Assembly (NCBI GenBank): GCA_021155045.1
Contig: JAJNQB010000016.1
Span: 62,001-126,000, forward strand
DNA length: 64,000 bases
Direction of reading: 5' to 3'
Source of the DNA: Arcticibacter sp.
GTDB taxonomy: Bacteria > Bacteroidota > Bacteroidia > 2-12-FULL-35-15
The notes under the pieces are model-generated. The model was given only the letters and a program-made list of their open reading frames with translations. It had not been told where the DNA came from and made no database searches. Positions 60,357 through 64,000 of this stretch are shown here, piece after piece; position 1 is the stretch's first letter; each line of letters starts with the position of its first letter. The translations under genes and the position numbers were made by a program.

Positions 60357-61907
60357 ATGGACTCGAATACAATTATATTTATAGGAATAGGGGCTTTGGC
60401 AGGCATACTCTTAGGTGTGCTAATTACTTACTTAATAGTAAAAAAAGCTAACCAAAGCAAAGCAAACAATATTATTAAAGAGGCGGAGGCAGAAGCTGAA
60501 GTAATTAAAAAAGACAAAATACTTCAGGCAAAAGAAAAATTTTTGCAATTAAAAGCAGAACACGAAAAGTCTATCAACGAAAAAAATCAAGCAATACAAA
60601 TTGCTGAAAATAAAATTAAACAAAAAGAACAATCTCTTTCGCAAAAGCAAGAACAGGTGCAACGCAAAGATCAAGAGTTGGACACCTTGCGAGGAAACCT
60701 TACCCATCAATTAGAAATACTAACGGCTAAACAAACAGAAGTAGAAAAATTCCATAGACGTCAAGTAGAGCAATTGGAAACATTAAGTGGCTTATCGGCT
60801 GAAGAAGCAAAAGCACAATTGGTAGAAAGTTTAAAAGCGGAAGCTAAAACAGATGCAATGTCACACATTAAAGATATTGTGGAGGAAGCTAAAATTAATG
60901 CTAACAAAGAAGCCAAAAAGATTGTTATTCAAACAATTCAACGTGTGGCTACTGAACATGCCATAGAAAATTCGGTTTCGGTATTCAACATCGAAAATGA
61001 TGAGATAAAAGGAAGAATTATTGGTCGTGAAGGTAGAAACATTCGCGCTTTAGAAGCTGCTACAGGAATTGAAATTATTGTGGATGATACTCCTGAAGCA
61101 ATCATTCTTTCTGGTTTCGACCCTGTTCGTAGAGAGATTGCTCGCTTATCATTACATCAATTGGTTACAGATGGCAGAATTCATCCTGCACGTATTGAAG
61201 AGGTAGTAGAAAAAGTTAAAAAACAAATTGAAGAAGAAATTATTGAAACAGGAAAACGTACGTGTATTGATTTAGGAATTCATGGTTTACATCCTGAATT
61301 AATTCGTATGGTTGGGCGTATGAAATACCGTTCGTCATACGGACAAAACTTATTGCAACATTCACGAGAAGTAGCCAACCTTTGTGCTACTATGGCTGCA
61401 GAGCTTGGCGTAAATATTAAATTAGCTAAACGTGCTGGTTTATTACATGATATTGGAAAAGTTCCTGATGACTCTCCGGAAGTTCCACATGCTATCTTAG
61501 GTATGCAATTGGCTGAAAAATTTAAAGAAAAAGCAGAAGTATGCAATGCTATTGGAGCTCATCACGATGAAATAGAAATGAATACTTTGATTGCTCCAAT
61601 TGTTCAAGTATGTGATGCTATCAGTGGTGCTAGACCTGGAGCAAGACGTGAAGTTGCAGAACAATACATCAAACGATTAAAAGATTTAGAAGCATTAGCA
61701 TTATCATACCCTGGTGTTGAAAAAACATACGCTATACAAGCAGGCAGAGAATTACGTGTGATTGTAGCAAGTGATAAAGTTTCGGATAAAGATTCAGAAA
61801 CATTGTCGTTTGATATTTCTCAACGTATTCAAACAGAAATGACATACCCAGGACAAGTAAAAGTTACTGTTATTAGAGAAACAAGATCTGTTAATTATGC
61901 TAAATAG
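60357..61907 (+). CDS. rny: ribonuclease Y
   Basis: This 516-aa membrane-anchored endoribonuclease has an N-terminal helix (FIGIGALAGILLGVLITYLIV), a long coiled coil to about residue 190, a KH domain (GRIIGREGRNIRALEAATGIEII), and an HD domain (LLQHSREVANL, GLLHDIGKV). RNase Y starts bulk mRNA decay. The ATG at 60357 puts the helix right at the N-terminus as in the family; an in-frame TTG at 60309 would add 16 residues. A clear terminator follows. Confidence 0.94.
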   Translation: MDSNTIIFIGIGALAGILLGVLITYLIVKKANQSKANNIIKEAEAEAEVIKKDKILQAKEKFLQLKAEHEKSINEKNQAIQIAENKIKQKEQSLSQKQEQVQRKDQELDTLRGNLTHQLEILTAKQTEVEKFHRRQVEQLETLSGLSAEEAKAQLVESLKAEAKTDAMSHIKDIVEEAKINANKEAKKIVIQTIQRVATEHAIENSVSVFNIENDEIKGRIIGREGRNIRALEAATGIEIIVDDTPEAIILSGFDPVRREIARLSLHQLVTDGRIHPARIEEVVEKVKKQIEEEIIETGKRTCIDLGIHGLHPELIRMVGRMKYRSSYGQNLLQHSREVANLCATMAAELGVNIKLAKRAGLLHDIGKVPDDSPEVPHAILGMQLAEKFKEKAEVCNAIGAHHDEIEMNTLIAPIVQVCDAISGARPGARREVAEQYIKRLKDLEALALSYPGVEKTYAIQAGRELRVIVASDKVSDKDSETLSFDISQRIQTEMTYPGQVKVTVIRETRSVNYAK

Positions 61908-61928
61908 CAGAAACTAAATTTAATATTC

Positions 61929-61969
61929 GATAGCACAAAACAATATTCGTTTTGTGCTATCATTTTTTT
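61929..61969 (+). terminator. terminator after rny
   Basis: A perfect 13-bp stem (61929-61941 with 61949-61961, GATAGCACAAAAC/GTTTTGTGCTATC), 7-nt loop, then A and seven T. The next gene starts 8 bp after it. Confidence 0.9.
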
Positions 61970-61976
61970 ATAGAGC

Positions 61977-63251
61977 ATGCTTAAAAAGTATTTTTCTTTT
62001 TCGTCAGATTTTACTAAAAACACTTTTACGCTAGTGATTGGAACTGTTATTGCTCAAGCTATTCCCTTTGCTCTTCATCCCTTATTAAGAAGATTGTATT
62101 CTGCCGAAGACTTTGGTGCAATGGCTGTTTACCTCAATATTTTTGGTGTAATTACTATTGTTTCGGCTTTGCGTTATGAAGCAGCAATTGTATTGCCAAA
62201 AAGAGATAACGAAGCAGCAAATGTACTTTCATTAGCTTTTATCATTAATATTTTTTTTAGTTTATTAGTGTTGCTATCGCTTGTCTTTTTTAAAAAAGAA
62301 ATAATTACATTCATCAACTTCCCTGAAAAATATGCTAACTTTTTATTCTTTCTGCCATTTGCCAGTTTGTTTTTTGGCGCATATCAAAGCATCAATTATT
62401 GGTTAATTCGCCACAAAGCATTTAAAGCTTCTACATCAAACAAAATTATCAGAAGAGTGGTAGAAGGAGCTACTCAAACAGCATTAGGCTTTGTAAAATT
62501 TCCAGGGGGCTTGTTTATTGGCGATTTGTTAGGGAACTTTTCAAATGCTTTGTCTGGGATAAGGCAATCATTTAAAAACAAGTTTTCATTTTCAAGCATT
62601 TCAGTCAAAAAAATAAAATTTGTTTCTAAAAAATACGATGAATATCCTAAGTATAATGTATTGCCAACATTACTGAGTAGCGCAGCAAATGTATTACCAT
62701 TTTTAATCATCAATAAAATTTATTCAACCGAAGTTGTTGGCTATTTAGATTTATCCAAACTTGTATTGTCCATTCCATTGATATTTATTTCTGCAACCAT
62801 TTCACAAGTACTGTTTCAGCAAATAACTGAAAAAAAGCATAATAAAATGAGTGTTAAAGCTGATTTGCGTAATGTATTAGCCATTTTATTGCTTGTTATT
62901 GTTCTTGAGATTATTATTATTCTTTTTGCTGGACCGTGGTTGTTTTCATTCGTATTTGGTGAACAATATTCTTTATCAGGCGAATTTTCTCAAATACTTA
63001 TTTTTAGTTTTGTTTTGAACTTTATCGGTTCTACATTTTCATCTGTATTTATTACGTTTGAAAAAATAAAATTAAACAGTGTATGGCAAACGTTTTATTT
63101 TGCGGCTATTTGTAGCCTATTTTTTTGCAGAGGGCTTGATATTTTGATGTTTCTTAAAATATATGTAGGAATAGAAATGGTAATGCATTTAACATATTGC
63201 GTAATGATATTTTCAATTGTTAATAAGTACGAAAAAAGTATAAAAAGCTAA
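61977..63251 (+). CDS. oligosaccharide flippase (second Wzx-like)
   Basis: This 424-aa polytopic protein of the polysaccharide-transport family starts FTLVIGTVIAQAIPFALHPLLRRLYSAEDFGAM, the usual Wzx N-terminus (in part), and has about 11-12 helices, RYEAAIVLPKRDNEAANVL in loop 1, and late helices ending MHLTYCVMIFSIV. It belongs to a second surface-polysaccharide locus that continues past the window end. Confidence 0.88.
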   Translation: MLKKYFSFSSDFTKNTFTLVIGTVIAQAIPFALHPLLRRLYSAEDFGAMAVYLNIFGVITIVSALRYEAAIVLPKRDNEAANVLSLAFIINIFFSLLVLLSLVFFKKEIITFINFPEKYANFLFFLPFASLFFGAYQSINYWLIRHKAFKASTSNKIIRRVVEGATQTALGFVKFPGGLFIGDLLGNFSNALSGIRQSFKNKFSFSSISVKKIKFVSKKYDEYPKYNVLPTLLSSAANVLPFLIINKIYSTEVVGYLDLSKLVLSIPLIFISATISQVLFQQITEKKHNKMSVKADLRNVLAILLLVIVLEIIIILFAGPWLFSFVFGEQYSLSGEFSQILIFSFVLNFIGSTFSSVFITFEKIKLNSVWQTFYFAAICSLFFCRGLDILMFLKIYVGIEMVMHLTYCVMIFSIVNKYEKSIKS

Positions 63252-63252
63252 A

Positions 63253-64000
63253 ATGACTTTTTTAAACATAAAGCAATTGCCGAAAGATTTTTTGAGGTTA
63301 AAGTTGTTACTACTTGTAATTGCTTTAATTTTAGAAGTATATTACAAATATCTTATTGTTCCTGAATATGAATATTATGGCTTTCATTGGGACTTCGATG
63401 TGTGGAAATACAGTTTTTCTAAATTAGGTTTATTTCTTTTATTCTATCTATCCTTCATTTTATTTGATAAAAGTAAATTTCTTTATGTTGTCTACTTGTT
63501 GTTGATTTTCTTTTTTTACATCCCTAATTCTATTTTATTTTCTATGGGTAATGGCACTTTGTCGCCCTTTTTAAGTAACTTGTTTTTTGTTGCTGTATTT
63601 ATTTCAAGCGGATTCATACATTTCAAATTACCTAAATATGAAATATCTGAAAAAAATAGAATGTACGTTCTAATTGTGCTTTCATTGCTCTTTTTAATTC
63701 CAATTGTTTATACTTTTAGAGGAGACATTAATTTAAAAACACTTTTACTAAAACAAATTTACCTTACAAGAGATGAATTTTCTGATAAGATGACAGGTGT
63801 CATTAATTATTTTTATCATTTATCAGTAAAAACAATTTTGCCAATATCTCTAGTGTTTTTTATGATACGAAAAAAGCCTGCATTTATAGTAATTTACATA
63901 TTAGCTCTACTTTATCTTTTCGTAATTTCAGGGAACAAATTTGTATATTTTACAGCAATAACTTTAGTTTGTTTTTATTATGTTGGAAAAGATTATACTT
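63253..64000 (+). CDS. polymerase-like polytopic membrane protein, 5' part
   Basis: An open frame starts at ATG 63253, 1 bp after the flippase stop, and runs off the window (about 249 codons present). The protein is strongly hydrophobic, with about eight helices so far, MTFLNIKQLPKDFLRLKLLL at the start and a loop TRDEFSDKMTGVINYFYHLS before further helices. Position and shape fit an O-antigen polymerase (Wzy), a family with little sequence conservation, so the function is inferred from context. Confidence 0.6.
   Translation, partial: MTFLNIKQLPKDFLRLKLLLLVIALILEVYYKYLIVPEYEYYGFHWDFDVWKYSFSKLGLFLLFYLSFILFDKSKFLYVVYLLLIFFFYIPNSILFSMGNGTLSPFLSNLFFVAVFISSGFIHFKLPKYEISEKNRMYVLIVLSLLFLIPIVYTFRGDINLKTLLLKQIYLTRDEFSDKMTGVINYFYHLSVKTILPISLVFFMIRKKPAFIVIYILALLYLFVISGNKFVYFTAITLVCFYYVGKDYT

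Noticed and set aside
1..64000. tRNA, rRNA and CRISPR arrays
   Set aside because: The intergenic gaps were read for cloverleaf ends and regularly spaced repeats; none was found.

Overview
The window is AT-rich chromosomal DNA from a member of the phylum Bacteroidota. Four things show this. There are type IX secretion (T9SS) parts: a SprA-plug homologue, PorP/SprF, PD40-OmpA proteins, and a giant surface protein ending in a type B (gliding-type) sorting domain. Many genes are preceded by the Bacteroidota -7 promoter element TAnnTTTG, several with a TTG about 19-20 nt upstream. There are phylum-typical genes (DUF2339/DUF3999-like pair, DUF6495, DUF4249-like lipoprotein). There is a flexirubin/aryl-polyene-type ketosynthase set. 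I cannot place it to family. No rRNA, tRNA, CRISPR array or transposase gene is visible.

Layout. 1-5.4 kb: end of a DUF2339 membrane protein, a DUF3999-like partner, a 2-oxoacid dehydrogenase E2, and a PorE-like TPR/PD40/OmpA-like protein. 5.4-6.4 kb: an accessory islet in which an unknown 208-aa membrane protein lies between two copies of a 43-bp direct repeat. 6.4-9.3 kb: paaABCD (phenylacetyl-CoA epoxidase) without paaE. 9.4-14.5 kb: DUF6495, pepT, a PagL-like barrel, an LTA-synthase-type membrane domain lacking its catalytic half, and the T9SS plug. 14.6-19.4 kb: a six-gene minus-strand operon (thioesterase, ketosynthase, 211-aa KS-associated protein, ACP, ketosynthase, chain-length-factor-like KS). 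19.5-26.1 kb: housekeeping genes (threonylcarbamoyl-AMP synthase, GDPD, rsmG, an ECF sigma factor, a glycosyltransferase, tgt, an LptF/G permease). 26.1-27.1 kb: a second islet with higBA and GC-rich palindromes. 27.2-36.6 kb: dnaK, a lipoprotein, panB, a pseudouridine synthase, sucD, a barrel protein, an M42 peptidase and a helical protein. 36.8-44.4 kb: a T9SS surface module of a 1597-aa repeat adhesin, PorP/SprF and PD40-OmpA. 44.5-47.9 kb: FAD oxidoreductase, holin-like, CvfB-like and cold-shock genes. 47.9-58.5 kb: a surface-glycan locus with pseudaminic-acid genes and a flippase. 58.6-61.9 kb: lipoprotein, zapB-like, zapA, rny. 62-64 kb: a second flippase and a polymerase-like membrane protein cut by the window end.

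How the parts work together. The adhesin would be exported by the T9SS, whose SprA channel is closed by the plug, and retained with PorP/SprF and the OmpA protein. The glycan locus has PseB, a cytidylyltransferase, PseG, PseH, PseI and a flippase, but no aminotransferase (PseC). A methyltransferase and a PhyH-type dioxygenase sit inside the operon, so the sugar may be a modified nonulosonic acid. The ketosynthase operon carries the elongation core of a pigment-type pathway without the starter, reductive or tailoring enzymes.

The most unusual items are the PseC-less nonulosonate operon, the repeat-bounded islet, two unlinked copies of an about 93-bp MITE-like repeat, a second pair of palindromic repeats, the catalytic-domain-less LTA-synthase homologue, and the higher-order repeat structure of the adhesin. 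All identifications are from reading sequence; no database search was run.
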